Shown here in pieces: positions 49,296-58,755 of a stretch of 60,586 bases of DNA (position 1 is its first letter; each line of letters opens with the position of its first letter). The DNA is from Pseudomonas fragi (GTDB taxonomy: Bacteria > Pseudomonadota > Gammaproteobacteria > Pseudomonadales > Pseudomonadaceae): NCBI RefSeq assembly GCF_002269505.1, contig NZ_NQKQ01000030.1:1-60586 (forward strand), in the 5' to 3' direction. Made by a program: the position numbers and the translations under genes. The notes beneath the pieces were generated by a model, which was not told the DNA's origin, searched no databases, and saw only the letters and a list, made by a program, of their open reading frames with translations.

Positions 49296-50684
49296 TTAAC
49301 CGGGATTGATCAAACTTTGCCGACAATGCAGGGTCAGCCAGGCGCCGCCGCTTTCGCGGTTGTTTACCTCCAGGCTGAAGCCGTGCAGGCTGACGATGGC
49401 GGCCACGATGGACAGACCAAGGCCAAAGCCGCCGTGCTTGTCATCGACCCGGTAAAAACGCTGGAATACCGCCACCCGCTCGGCCTCGGGAATGCCGGGG
49501 CCGGTATCGAGCACTTCGATGCGCGGGCTGCCATTGTCGTCGGTGGCCCGCAGGATCACCTCACCACCGGGCGGGGTGAACTTGATCGAATTGCTCAGCA
49601 GGTTGGCCAGAGCTTCGAACAACAAGGCCCGGTCGCCCGTGAGGCCGGGCAAGGCCGCTGGGGTTTCGAGCGTCAACGTCACCTGACCCTCTTCAGCCAA
49701 CGGCAGGTAAAAATCGTACAGTTCCTGCAGCAGCGGCAGCGGGTCGAGTTGCAGGAAGCCTGAGCGACGCTGATGATCTTCCAGTTCCGAGATGCGCAAC
49801 AAACCGCGAAAGCGTGCCATCAGGGTGTCGGTTTCGCCGATCACTTCGTCCAGTTGCAACGCTTCGGCCGAGCCTTCGACGGCTTGCTGGCGCATCCGGT
49901 ACAACTGGGCGCGCAATCGGGTCAGCGGGGTGCGCAGGTCGTGGGCAATGTTGTCGCACACGCCCTTGACCTCGTGCATCAGCAGTTCGATGCGATCGAG
50001 CATGGCGTTGACAATGGCGGCCAGCATATCCAGTTCGTCACGCCGGTTGGACAGTGGCAGGCGGTAGGTCAGGTCGCCGGCGACAATCGCTTCGGCGCTG
50101 GCCTGGATCGACCGGATGCGTTGCAGCGGGCGGCGGCGCAGCAAGTGCCAGCCGGCAATGCCGGGGATGATGGTCAGCGACAGGCCCCAGATCAGCGCAT
50201 GCAAAATGATCCGCGTGACGGCAAACAGTGAGCCGTTGTCGCGCACCAGCACCAGCCAGCGGCCGTCCTGGGTTTGCGTGGCCACGGCATCGCAGCTGTC
50301 TTGCGGCAGGTTGGGGTCATCGGAGTCGATACAGCTGCTCAGGGCGTGGATCTGGCCGTCCAGCGGCAAGCCCTGAGGAATGGACTGGATCGGCCCGCTC
50401 AGCGGCTTGTGTTGCTGATCGAACAGGCCATAGGCATCCACTGCCCGCATATCGAAGGTCATGCTGGTGGCCAGCGCTTCGTCCAGTTGTTCGCCTTCAA
50501 AGCGGGCAAACAGGTGCTGGCGCTGCATCAACGAATGCCTGGCCAGGTTGCCCAGGTAATCCGAGACTTCGTAATACAGCACCCCCATCAGGATGCAGCT
50601 CCAGGCCACAAACAGGAAACTGTACAGCGCCAGCAGCCGGCTGCTGGAAGAACGCCAGCCCTTAGAGGGGTTCGGCAATGACAT
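49296..50684 (-). CDS. Sensor histidine kinase
   Basis: 462 residues. Two membrane helices (about 17-39 and 157-177) enclose a periplasmic domain with two Cys (SSCIDSDDPNLPQDSCDAVA), perhaps a disulfide. HAMP follows (about 178-232). The phosphoacceptor is His248 in DNIAHDLRTPLTRLR, and the ATPase domain has N (NLLSNSIKF), G1 (DTGPGIP) and G2 (GGFGLGLSIV) boxes. It overlaps the response-regulator gene by 23 bases. The stimulus is unknown. Confidence 0.93.
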   Translation of the reverse strand: MSLPNPSKGWRSSSSRLLALYSFLFVAWSCILMGVLYYEVSDYLGNLARHSLMQRQHLFARFEGEQLDEALATSMTFDMRAVDAYGLFDQQHKPLSGPIQSIPQGLPLDGQIHALSSCIDSDDPNLPQDSCDAVATQTQDGRWLVLVRDNGSLFAVTRIILHALIWGLSLTIIPGIAGWHLLRRRPLQRIRSIQASAEAIVAGDLTYRLPLSNRRDELDMLAAIVNAMLDRIELLMHEVKGVCDNIAHDLRTPLTRLRAQLYRMRQQAVEGSAEALQLDEVIGETDTLMARFRGLLRISELEDHQRRSGFLQLDPLPLLQELYDFYLPLAEEGQVTLTLETPAALPGLTGDRALLFEALANLLSNSIKFTPPGGEVILRATDDNGSPRIEVLDTGPGIPEAERVAVFQRFYRVDDKHGGFGLGLSIVAAIVSLHGFSLEVNNRESGGAWLTLHCRQSLINPG

Positions 50685-51345
50685 AACCCGAGCCTCGAAC
50701 AGTGCGAATCAGAGGCACCTGGCCCGGCGGATCGATTTTTTTGCGCAGGCGACCGATGTGCACATCGATGAGGTTGGTGCCCGGGTCGAAGTGATAGCCC
50801 CAGACTTCTTCGAAAATCATCATGCGCGAGAGGATTTGCCCGGTGTTGCGCATCAAAAATTCCAGCAACTTGTATTCGGTGGGTAGCAGGCTCAGTTGTT
50901 GCTCGCTGCGGCTGGCTTCGCGGGTAATCAGGTTGAGTTCGAGGTCGGAGACGCGCAGCGAGGTTTCGTATTTGTCAGCCGGGCTCTTGCGCCGCAGCAG
51001 CACTTCCACGCGGGCTGCCATCTCATCGCTGGCAAAGGGCTTGGTCAGGTAATCATCACCTCCGGCACGCAGGCCGCGAACGCGCTCATCGACATCGGAG
51101 AGGGCGCTGATCATCAAGATCGGTGTGCTCACCCCAATGGTGCGCAGGGTGGTGACAATCGCCAGGCCGTCGAGCTCGGGGAGCATGCGGTCGAGGGTGA
51201 TCAGGTCGTAATCGCCACTTACGGCGCGGACCAGGCCTTCGCGGCCGTTGGCAACCCAATCGACCTCAAGGCCGTGGCTGGTCAATTCAGCCACGATTTC
51301 TTTGGCCGTTACGGCATCGTCTTCAATGGTCAAAATACGCGTCAT
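50662..51345 (-). CDS. OmpR-family response regulator
   Basis: 227 residues. Receiver domain with acidic pair (IEDD, about 8-10), phospho-acceptor Asp52 (TLDRMLPELDG) and Lys near 101 (YLTKPF), then a winged-helix DNA-binding domain (LSLLPTEYKLLEFLMRNTGQ; IRTVRGSGYVIAE). It is transcribed before the kinase and divergent from the MATE pump gene, a possible target. Confidence 0.93.
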   Translation of the reverse strand: MTRILTIEDDAVTAKEIVAELTSHGLEVDWVANGREGLVRAVSGDYDLITLDRMLPELDGLAIVTTLRTIGVSTPILMISALSDVDERVRGLRAGGDDYLTKPFASDEMAARVEVLLRRKSPADKYETSLRVSDLELNLITREASRSEQQLSLLPTEYKLLEFLMRNTGQILSRMMIFEEVWGYHFDPGTNLIDVHIGRLRKKIDPPGQVPLIRTVRGSGYVIAEPL

Positions 51346-51556
51346 ACCGTCACCTGATGAGCTTTTTTATCGGTGAGCACATTTTGCCCATAAAAAGCTG
51401 AAACGTTTCTGAATATTTCTTCATGTTCAGCCAACTGTTAGAAAGGGCAGGTCTAAGGCCAATGCCCAGCGCTTTGGATGGGGGGTTTATTGGCTTCAAT
51501 ATTAAGTTACATATGCGGTATAAACCCACGTCGTTACTTTCTCGGACTCACTTTTC

Positions 51557-52912
51557 ATGCAAACCCCTTCACAACGGCCGCTATGGCTGATCTACCTGAT
51601 CTTCCTGGCGCCGATGGTCCTGTCCAATTTCCTGCAGAGTTTTTCCGGGACCCTTAACGGCATCTATGTCGGGCAACTGCTGGGCACCCAGGCGCTGGCT
51701 GCGGTGTCGGGGATGTTTCCCATCGTGTTCTTTTTTATCGCGCTGGTGATTGGCCTGGGGGCGGGGGCTTCAGTGCTGATCGGTCAGGCCTGGGGCGCGC
51801 GGGAAACCGCACTGGTCAAGCAGATCACCGGGGCAACCCTGACCCTCGGCGCAGCGATCGGCCTGGTCGCCGCGGTGCTCGGCAGTCTGCTGGCGCGCCC
51901 GGCCTTGCAGGCGTTGGGTACCCCGGTTGACGTGCTGGAAGAAGCCGTCGGCTATGCCCGGGTGATGATGCTGATCATGCCGTTGCTGCTGGTATTTATC
52001 CTGTTTACCCAGATTTTGCGCGGGGTCAGCGATACGGTATCGCCGTTGCTGGCGCTGATGGTGTCCACGGCGGTGGGGTTGCTGCTGACCCCTGCGCTGA
52101 TCCTGGGCTGGGGTGGCCTGCCAACCCTGGGTATTCAAAGTGCGGCCTATGCGGGGCTGGTGGGTAACGTACTGGCCATGCTGTTTCTGGTGTTGCGCCT
52201 GCGCCACAAAAACCATGTGATGGCCCCGGATCGCGAGCTGTGGGCCGCGCTGCGCCTGAACCGGGACATCCTGGGCAAGGTGCTGCGTATCGGTTTGCCG
52301 ACAGGCGTGCAGATGGTGGTGTTGTCGCTGTCGGAGCTGGTGATTCTGGCGCTGGTCAACAGCCACGGTTCCCAGGCCACGGCGGCCTATGGCGCAGTGA
52401 CCCAGATCGTCAACTATGTACAGTTTCCGGCACTGTCGATTGCCATTACCGCTTCGATCCTCGGCGCCCAGGCCATTGGAGCAGGGCGCATCGAACGCAT
52501 AGGGCCGATCCTGCGCACCGGCTTGCTGATCAACCTGTGCCTGACCGGTGCCCTGGTGGTGCTCGGCTATGTGCTGTCGCACTGGTTGCTGGGCTTGTTC
52601 ATCACCGATGTCGAGGCGCGGGTAAGGGCCGAGCACCTGCTGCACATCATGCTCTGGAGCGTGCTGGTGTTCGGCTTCCAGGCGGTGATCGGCGGGATCA
52701 TGCGGGCCAGCGGCGTGGTGCTGGTGCCCATGGGTATCACGATTTTTTGCGTGCTGTGTATCGAACTGCCGGCAGCGTATGTGCTGGATGCGCATTTTGG
52801 CCTGCAGGGCGTGTGGATGGCGTTTCCGGTGACCTATGTGGCCATGCTGGTTCTGCAGACCGCCTACTACCGGCTGGTATGGCGGCACAAGCAGATTCAG
52901 CGGCTGGTGTGA
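51557..52912 (+). CDS. MATE-family efflux transporter
   Basis: 451 residues, 12 helices. The N-terminal LIYLIFLAPMVLSNFLQSFS and GTLNGIYVGQLLGTQALAAV, then GLGAGASVLIGQAWGARET, are characteristic of MatE (MepA/DinF-like) exporters that use Na+ or H+ gradients. Substrate unknown. It is divergent from the response regulator with 211 bases between starts, so it may be regulated by that system. Confidence 0.9.
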   Translation: MQTPSQRPLWLIYLIFLAPMVLSNFLQSFSGTLNGIYVGQLLGTQALAAVSGMFPIVFFFIALVIGLGAGASVLIGQAWGARETALVKQITGATLTLGAAIGLVAAVLGSLLARPALQALGTPVDVLEEAVGYARVMMLIMPLLLVFILFTQILRGVSDTVSPLLALMVSTAVGLLLTPALILGWGGLPTLGIQSAAYAGLVGNVLAMLFLVLRLRHKNHVMAPDRELWAALRLNRDILGKVLRIGLPTGVQMVVLSLSELVILALVNSHGSQATAAYGAVTQIVNYVQFPALSIAITASILGAQAIGAGRIERIGPILRTGLLINLCLTGALVVLGYVLSHWLLGLFITDVEARVRAEHLLHIMLWSVLVFGFQAVIGGIMRASGVVLVPMGITIFCVLCIELPAAYVLDAHFGLQGVWMAFPVTYVAMLVLQTAYYRLVWRHKQIQRLV

Positions 52913-53439
52913 GGTTTGCGCTGCCGGTCCGGCGAGCTTGCGCGCGATGCGGGCTCAGCCCATGACGTGGCACCGCACCCCAGGACACGGCACGGCTTTG
53001 CTCGCGCAACCAGACAGGGACGCGGGGGGATCCCAGAACTGCCCGACATATTTGTTTTCGAAGCAGACCAATGCCTTTTTGCGTCTTGTGGGGTGGCGGG
53101 AATAACGAGCGCCGCAAGCGCTGGTAAAGGCAGTCAGAGAGCCATGATCATCTCATGCCAGGCCATGCCGCCGTGCTCGGACCGCGATGGCTGAACATAG
53201 GCATAGCCCATGCAGTTGCAGGTAGTGGTCCGCTTTACGGGCTCCCGCGTGGCTGGCGGGGGGATCGAGAAACAAACGTGAATGTTACACGGATCATTGG
53301 GGCATTGAATTGATGATTGCAGGCTGCGGGGTCTGCTCACTGGGTTTTCGGCAACATGATCTGGATGCAGAGCAGATCGTGCAATCGAAACTGCGCCATT
53401 GCTTGCATCCTGAAGTGATGCCCGTTCAAACACTCGGGC
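52913..53439. other. Intergenic gap
   Basis: 527 bases with no recognisable gene, repeat or promoter motif; it separates the MATE gene from the convergent NTF2-like gene. Confidence 0.5.
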
Positions 53440-53970
53440 TCAAGATTTAAAAAACTTCAGGGTGGACTCAAGATCGCCCACCGCCGGTGCAGCCCTGACC
53501 AAGTCTTGAGCCATGCACCAAGGGTAACTGAGGCTCTGCAGCCAGTTCATCACCGGCTCCAGGTCTTGCGCCGCGTACACCTGCATATGCTCGATGGTGA
53601 TGCTGAGATGGCGAACCAGCCCCGACCCCGGTACGAACTGCCACAGATAGTCGCCGCAGCCTATGCGCAGCTCACCGCTGGTCTTGACGGACATGCCTAC
53701 CAGCCATTGGCAGGTATGTGTGCTGGCGTGCCCGGCGGGAGGCTGGCCGATGCACAGGGTGTAGACGTTCTCATAGGTCTGGGCAAAATTGCGCACCAGT
53801 ATGTCCGCTATCGCGGCTCGGCCGCTGGCCTGGGCCGGAAAGGCGATGGTTGCCGTGCGCACAGTCATTTCCAGGCTGGCGTCAGGGGTGAAGCAGTGCC
53901 GTAACAGGTCTGGCCGGTTGCCGTCCTTGGCATGGATGTAGTGTTCAATCGAGTGGGCGGGTGCAGGCAT
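53440..53970 (-). CDS. SnoaL/NTF2-like protein
   Basis: 176 residues from ATG 53970. An NTF2-like cone fold is suggested by SIEHYIHAKDGNRPDLLRHC (helices), FTPDASLEMTVRTATIAFPA, and beta strands STHTCQWLVGMSVKTSGELR and GDYLWQFVPGSGLVRHLSIT. Such proteins bind or transform small hydrophobic ligands. It lies 34 bases after the MFS gene on the same strand and is probably cotranscribed with it. Confidence 0.75.
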   Translation of the reverse strand: MPAPAHSIEHYIHAKDGNRPDLLRHCFTPDASLEMTVRTATIAFPAQASGRAAIADILVRNFAQTYENVYTLCIGQPPAGHASTHTCQWLVGMSVKTSGELRIGCGDYLWQFVPGSGLVRHLSITIEHMQVYAAQDLEPVMNWLQSLSYPWCMAQDLVRAAPAVGDLESTLKFFKS

Positions 53971-54004
53971 GGGGGATTCGCTCTGAAAGGGGTTGCAGGG
54001 TGAT

Positions 54005-55198
54005 TTATTTGCTGTTGCCGATGCCCGTTTCAAGTGCCTCGGAAGAGGGTATGCGCAGGCTTGAAAACTGCACCAGCGCGGCCAGCAGCGCTACTGCGCC
54101 GGCACTCAGTGCCAGCGTCCAGACGGGCAGGGCCAACAGCAAGCCGCCCGCACCCGCACCCAGGGCGCTGCCAAGATAGAGTGCCGATTCATTCAAGGCC
54201 ACAGCCAGATTGCTGTCACCCTGGGCTTGGCGTTCAGCAATCAACCTGTTGTTTTGTGGAACCTGCAGGGCCCAGCCCACACAGCCCCACAGCGCAATCG
54301 CCAGCATCGCCAGCCAGGGCGACAGCGCAGCGGCCAGTGGCAGCAGCAAGAGTGCAGTGGCCAGAATCAGCAGGATGATCAAGGTCAGCAAAGGGCCTTC
54401 GATGCGTTCCGCCAACGGCGCAATCAGGAAGCTGCCCGCAACGCCGCCAAGGCCCCACGCCCAAAGCCAGGGGGCAATGTTATCGATGCCACCGAACTCG
54501 GGATCGCCCAGCAGCGGCGCAATAAAGGTGTACATCCCCAGGCTGGAGACAGCGGCCAGCAATGACACCAGCAGGATGCTCATGACCTTGCGATCGCTCA
54601 GCAGCAAGCGTCTGCTGCTGATGGCTATCTGTGGCCCGGCCGCTAGCCGCACAGGGCTGCACGCCAGCCCCAGCCATGCACCGCCCGCCAGCAGGGCTAT
54701 CAACCACAGCGCTGCCTGCCAGCCCGCCCGCTCGGCCAGCAACAGGCTGCAAGGCACACCCAGAACGGTGCCTGCGGCCATGCCTGTCATGATCATGGCG
54801 ATCGCCCGGCCACGCTGGCCGGGCAGGGCGACGGCACTGCTGGCGGCGATTGCAGTTGCCAGATAGACCCCGGCCCCCAGCCCGGCAAAAGCCCGCGACA
54901 CCAGCAGAGCGACAAAATCATCGACCAGCGCACTGGCCACATTGGCCAGCAAAAACACTGCCAGGGCCGCAAGCATTGCGAACCGTTGCCGGTGGGCGGG
55001 CAAAAGGGCCACCACTACAGGCGAACCAATCCCGTAAGCCAGGGAAAAAACCGTCACCAGTTGCGCGGCCACCGCAACCTCCACGTTGAACGCCTGGCCG
55101 ATCATGGGGATCAGCCCCGCCGTGACAAAGGACGCCATGCCCAGCGCAAATGCGCCCAGGGCGAGCCAGTAGACCGAAGGGGGAGTTGTCCTGAACAT
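54005..55198 (-). CDS. MFS transporter, AraJ/Bcr-like efflux type
   Basis: 397 residues from ATG 55198. Twelve helices; starts VYWLALGAFALGMASFVTAG, LIPMIGQAFNVEVAVAAQLV, the sequence pattern of DHA1-type (AraJ, YdhP) exporters. Helix 5 motif C-like region GTVLGVPCSLLLAERAGWQA supports efflux. It is divergent from an XRE regulator (128 bases between starts) that is likely to control it, and followed by an NTF2-like gene. Confidence 0.88.
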   Translation of the reverse strand: MFRTTPPSVYWLALGAFALGMASFVTAGLIPMIGQAFNVEVAVAAQLVTVFSLAYGIGSPVVVALLPAHRQRFAMLAALAVFLLANVASALVDDFVALLVSRAFAGLGAGVYLATAIAASSAVALPGQRGRAIAMIMTGMAAGTVLGVPCSLLLAERAGWQAALWLIALLAGGAWLGLACSPVRLAAGPQIAISSRRLLLSDRKVMSILLVSLLAAVSSLGMYTFIAPLLGDPEFGGIDNIAPWLWAWGLGGVAGSFLIAPLAERIEGPLLTLIILLILATALLLLPLAAALSPWLAMLAIALWGCVGWALQVPQNNRLIAERQAQGDSNLAVALNESALYLGSALGAGAGGLLLALPVWTLALSAGAVALLAALVQFSSLRIPSSEALETGIGNSK

Positions 55199-55326
55199 GA
55201 GAATCTTCCTGTGCGAAATGGGCTGGGCGGGAACGGTCACGCCAGCCTCGGCGCGCTGGATTCTTTAGTAGGCGGCTAATTGTTACAATATCAACCATTT
55301 ATGCTATTACAGGGAGTAACAGCCTT

Positions 55327-56160
55327 ATGGGCAGAACACTGCAACGCACCCGCGATGAGCTGGCGGCATTCTTGCGCAGTCGTCGTGAGCGTATTTCCCC
55401 CGAGCAGGCCGGTTTGCCCGCTGGCGGGCGCAGGCGAACACCGGGGCTGCGCCGCGAGGAAGTCGCTGCGTTGGCGGGAGTGGGGCTGACCTGGTACACC
55501 TGGCTTGAGCAAGGCCGCGACATTGGTGTGTCGACGGCGTTTCTCGACAGCCTGTGCCGGGTCTTGAAACTGGATGCCACCGAGCGCCGGCATTTGTACT
55601 TGCTGACCTACCAGCGGGCGCCTGCCGAACAGGCGCAAACCTGGTGCGTGGTGCCGCCCGTGATCCATCGCATGATGGCTGACATGCCCTTGCGACCTGC
55701 CTATGTGCTGAATCTGCGCTGGGATGTACTGGCCTGGAATGCGGCAGCCGATAAAGTCTTCGATTTTGCCGCCAGGCCCCCTGAACAACGCAATCTGTTG
55801 TGGCTGTTGTTTACCGATGAGCGCATGCGCGTGCTGCTGTGCCCCTGGCAGGAGCAGGCCATCCAGTTGCTCTGCGCCTTTCGCCGGGGCTTTGCCCATG
55901 CTTCGGCGCAAAGCGATGTTGGCGAACTGGTGCGCAGCCTGGAAAAGGTCAGTGCCGAGTTCAAGCACTGGTGGCACCGCAACGACATCCACGGCTCGAG
56001 CCACGGTATCCGGCATTTGAATATCGAGTCAGTGGGGCGGGTGCCTTTTGAGCAGGCGACCCTGACCATCGACACCAACCGGCATTTGCATCTGGTGTAT
56101 TACGCGCCCGGTCCGCAATCACCGGAGCAGAGCCGGTTTGAGGCCTGGCTGCAGGGCTGA
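55327..56160 (+). CDS. XRE-family regulator with MmyB-like ligand domain
   Basis: 277 residues. The N-terminal XRE helix-turn-helix (about 10-85) shows RRTPGLRREEVAALAGVGLT and WYTWLEQGRDIGVSTAFLDS. The C-terminal MmyB-like PAS-type ligand domain starts at about 105 (LNLRWDVLAWNAAADKVFDF). AGGGAG lies ten bases before the start. These regulators often control an adjacent efflux or redox gene. It is divergent from the MFS gene; GTTAC/GTAAC half-sites lie between the two. Confidence 0.9.
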   Translation: MGRTLQRTRDELAAFLRSRRERISPEQAGLPAGGRRRTPGLRREEVAALAGVGLTWYTWLEQGRDIGVSTAFLDSLCRVLKLDATERRHLYLLTYQRAPAEQAQTWCVVPPVIHRMMADMPLRPAYVLNLRWDVLAWNAAADKVFDFAARPPEQRNLLWLLFTDERMRVLLCPWQEQAIQLLCAFRRGFAHASAQSDVGELVRSLEKVSAEFKHWWHRNDIHGSSHGIRHLNIESVGRVPFEQATLTIDTNRHLHLVYYAPGPQSPEQSRFEAWLQG

Positions 56161-56168
56161 GCGGCGAC

Positions 56169-57197
56169 TTATACGAGCAGTGAGGAACTTGCCCGCACCT
56201 GCAGCTGCGGGGCCAGAATCACCGATTCACAGGCTTCGCCCTTGATGCGCTGGAGCAGCAGTTGCACGGCATGCTGGCCCATCTCGGCCAGCGGCAGGCG
56301 CACGCTGGTCAGCGGTACGGTCAGTTCATTGGCCAGCGGGATGTCATTGAAACCGACCACGGCAATGTCCTTGCCTGGTACCAGGCCCTTGTCCCGCGCC
56401 GCGCCCATCAAGCCGATGGCGAGAAAGTCGTTGACCGCGAAAAACGCCTGCGGTCGCGGGTTGAGCCCCAGCAGGTATTCGCCTTGCTGGTGCCCGGTCA
56501 GGCTGTCAAACGGGCCGTTGAGGGTCCATTGCGGGCGCAATGTGATGCCCTGCTCGCGGTAATAATGGGTAAAACCGCGGGTACGGTCGGCACCCGTGGA
56601 CGCATGCCGTTCGCCCGCCAGGATGGCCACATCGCGAAAGCCCTGGCGGTACAGATGCTCTGCAGCCAGCCAGCCGCCCAGCTCATCGTCACTGCCGGCC
56701 AGCAGATGCCCGGCAATCTGCCTGCTCACCAGCACATACGGGATATGCTTGCGTGTCAGCAGGTCGAGCAGGGGCTGTGAGTCCCCCACATGGGAGTCGC
56801 CCACAATCAGCCCGGCCACCGAACGGCGCAAGGCATGCTCGGCACGGGCCAGCTGGCGTGTCTGGCGGTCATCGGTATTGGACACAAATGTCAGGTAGCC
56901 GGCCTGTTCGGCGGCGCTGTCGATACTGTCGTAAATGGTCGCCATCACCAGGTCGGTGAGGCGCGGCATCAGTACGCAGATTTCCTGACTTTTACGCAAT
57001 TTCAGGTTGGATGCCTGCGTGTTCGGCCGATAATCCAGCTCTTTCGCCAGTGCACGAATCCGCTCGATCACCTCGGCAGACGCGGCCCGCTCGACTGCGG
57101 CGGGGTCGCCATTGAGCACTCGCGACACCGTCGACACGTGAATGCCAAGTGCGCTTGCCATGGACTTCAGGGTGGCGGGGCGAGGTGGGTTTGGCAT
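56169..57197 (-). CDS. LacI-family regulator
   Basis: 342 residues. LacI helix-turn-helix TLKSMASALGIHVSTVSRVL (about 9-28), then a sensor domain with ICVLMPRLTDLVMATIYDSI and AFFAVNDFLAIGLMGAARDK and VVGFNDIPLANELTVPLTSV. It is divergent from the MFS-amidase operon, and two operators lie between them. It likely represses both directions until its inducer, perhaps the amide carried by the MFS protein, is present. Confidence 0.92.
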   Translation of the reverse strand: MPNPPRPATLKSMASALGIHVSTVSRVLNGDPAAVERAASAEVIERIRALAKELDYRPNTQASNLKLRKSQEICVLMPRLTDLVMATIYDSIDSAAEQAGYLTFVSNTDDRQTRQLARAEHALRRSVAGLIVGDSHVGDSQPLLDLLTRKHIPYVLVSRQIAGHLLAGSDDELGGWLAAEHLYRQGFRDVAILAGERHASTGADRTRGFTHYYREQGITLRPQWTLNGPFDSLTGHQQGEYLLGLNPRPQAFFAVNDFLAIGLMGAARDKGLVPGKDIAVVGFNDIPLANELTVPLTSVRLPLAEMGQHAVQLLLQRIKGEACESVILAPQLQVRASSSLLV

Positions 57198-57281
57198 GTT
57201 TGCAAGGCTTCCGGCGATCCGTTGTTTAGCGCGCGGATTCTACCCGAACCGGGGCCGTCAGCCCGGAATTTAATTTTGACC

Positions 57282-57339
57282 CAAACGTTTGACTAAAACT
57301 TTTTGCGGCTCTACATTTCGCCAACCCAAACGTTTGGGT
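57282..57339. promoter_or_regulatory. Two LacI-type operators (CAAACGTTTG)
   Basis: CAAACGTTTG at 57282-57291 (within CCCAAACGTTTGACT) and the perfect 16-bp ACCCAAACGTTTGGGT at 57324-57339. Their centres are 45 bases apart, near four helical turns, so looping or dual control of the divergent LacI and MFS promoters is possible. Confidence 0.85.
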
Positions 57340-57410
57340 AAAAAAATAAAAATACGCCGACACCGGCCGACTTTTTGACTTCTGCCATCATTTGAAGAGT
57401 CAGATCCCCT

Positions 57411-58742
57411 ATGAACAGCCCCGCAATCCCGTCTTTTCGCTACCAGATTTTCTTCCTGATCATGCTGATGGCACTGCTCAACTACATCGACCGTGGTGCG
57501 ATTGCCTACGCATCGGCGAGCATCCTGCCCGAGTACGGTTTCGACAAGGCCGACTGGGGCAATGTCCTGGGTTACTTCGGTTACGGCTACATCCTCGGCG
57601 CATTGGTCGGCGGCATTCTGGCCGACCGTTTTGGCGCTAAACGCATCTGGCTGATTGCCGGTGCCACCTGGTCAATCTTCGAGATCGCTACCGCATTTGC
57701 CGGTGATTTCGGCCTGGCCTTCCTCGGCGGCTCGGCCATGGCCGGTTTTGCCACGATTCGCGTCATGTTCGGTTTTGCCGAAGGCCCGGCGTACTCGGTT
57801 ATCAACAAGAGCGTGGCCAACTGGGCGACCCCCAAGGAGCGCGGCTTTGTCGTGTCGGTGGGCTTGCTCAGCACCCCGCTGGGCGCATTGCTCACCGCGC
57901 CGGTGGCTGTCGGCCTGCAAACCCTGACGGGCGACTGGCGCAGCATGTTTGTCGTGCTGGGCGTGGTCAGCCTGGCACTGCTGATTTTCTTTATGACCCG
58001 TTTTACCAACACGCCTGATGAAAACCCGCGAGTGTCCAAGGCCGAGCTGGACTTCCTGCGCAAGGAACGTGCTGATGCGGTCAATGCCTCGACGCCGACC
58101 ACCAGCGTTGCGCCGGTCTGGCACTTTTTCAAAAACCGCGACCTGTTGCTTAATGCCGTCGGTTACTTCGCGTTTGTCTACGTAACCTTCCTGCTGCTGA
58201 CCTGGACTCCCAAGTACCTGCAGGACGAGTTCCACTACAACCTCTCTTCACTGTGGTACATGGGCATGATCCCGTGGACCGGTGCCTGCTTCACCGTGCT
58301 GCTGGGCGGCAAGATTTCCGACTGGTTGCTGCGTCGCACCGGCAACCTGAAAGTGGCACGCAGCTGGCTGGCCGCGACCTGCCTGTTGCTGACCACGCTG
58401 TGTTTTATTCTGGTGTCACAGGCCCAGACCGTGTGGGGCGTGATTGCCCTGATGACCCTGGCCAACGCCCTCAACGCGCTGCCTAATTCGGTTTACTGGG
58501 CTGTGGTGATCGATACCGCACCGTCCAACCGCGTGGGCGCCTACAGCGGCATGACCCACTTTATTGCCAACACCGCATCGTTTATCGCGCCCATGCTCAC
58601 CGGCTACCTGACCGTTCGCTACGGCTACTCGTCGATGTTCGTGGCCGCTGCAGTGGCCACGGCGCTGGGCATGAGCGCCATGTTGATGGTGCGCCCGGGC
58701 GGTCGCCAGACCGTTTCTTCACCTATTCCCGCCGTTGTTTGA
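57411..58742 (+). CDS. MFS transporter, anion:cation symporter (ACS) type
   Basis: 443 residues, 12 helices. YQIFFLIMLMALLNYIDRGA is the classic start of the ACS/sialate-phthalate-glucarate family, with the motif GGILADRFGAKRIWLIAG after helix 2. It probably imports an organic acid or amide-type compound. Cotranscribed with the amidase gene 13 bases downstream and controlled by the LacI regulator. Confidence 0.92.
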   Translation: MNSPAIPSFRYQIFFLIMLMALLNYIDRGAIAYASASILPEYGFDKADWGNVLGYFGYGYILGALVGGILADRFGAKRIWLIAGATWSIFEIATAFAGDFGLAFLGGSAMAGFATIRVMFGFAEGPAYSVINKSVANWATPKERGFVVSVGLLSTPLGALLTAPVAVGLQTLTGDWRSMFVVLGVVSLALLIFFMTRFTNTPDENPRVSKAELDFLRKERADAVNASTPTTSVAPVWHFFKNRDLLLNAVGYFAFVYVTFLLLTWTPKYLQDEFHYNLSSLWYMGMIPWTGACFTVLLGGKISDWLLRRTGNLKVARSWLAATCLLLTTLCFILVSQAQTVWGVIALMTLANALNALPNSVYWAVVIDTAPSNRVGAYSGMTHFIANTASFIAPMLTGYLTVRYGYSSMFVAAAVATALGMSAMLMVRPGGRQTVSSPIPAVV

Positions 58743-58755
58743 TGGAGTTGTTTGC

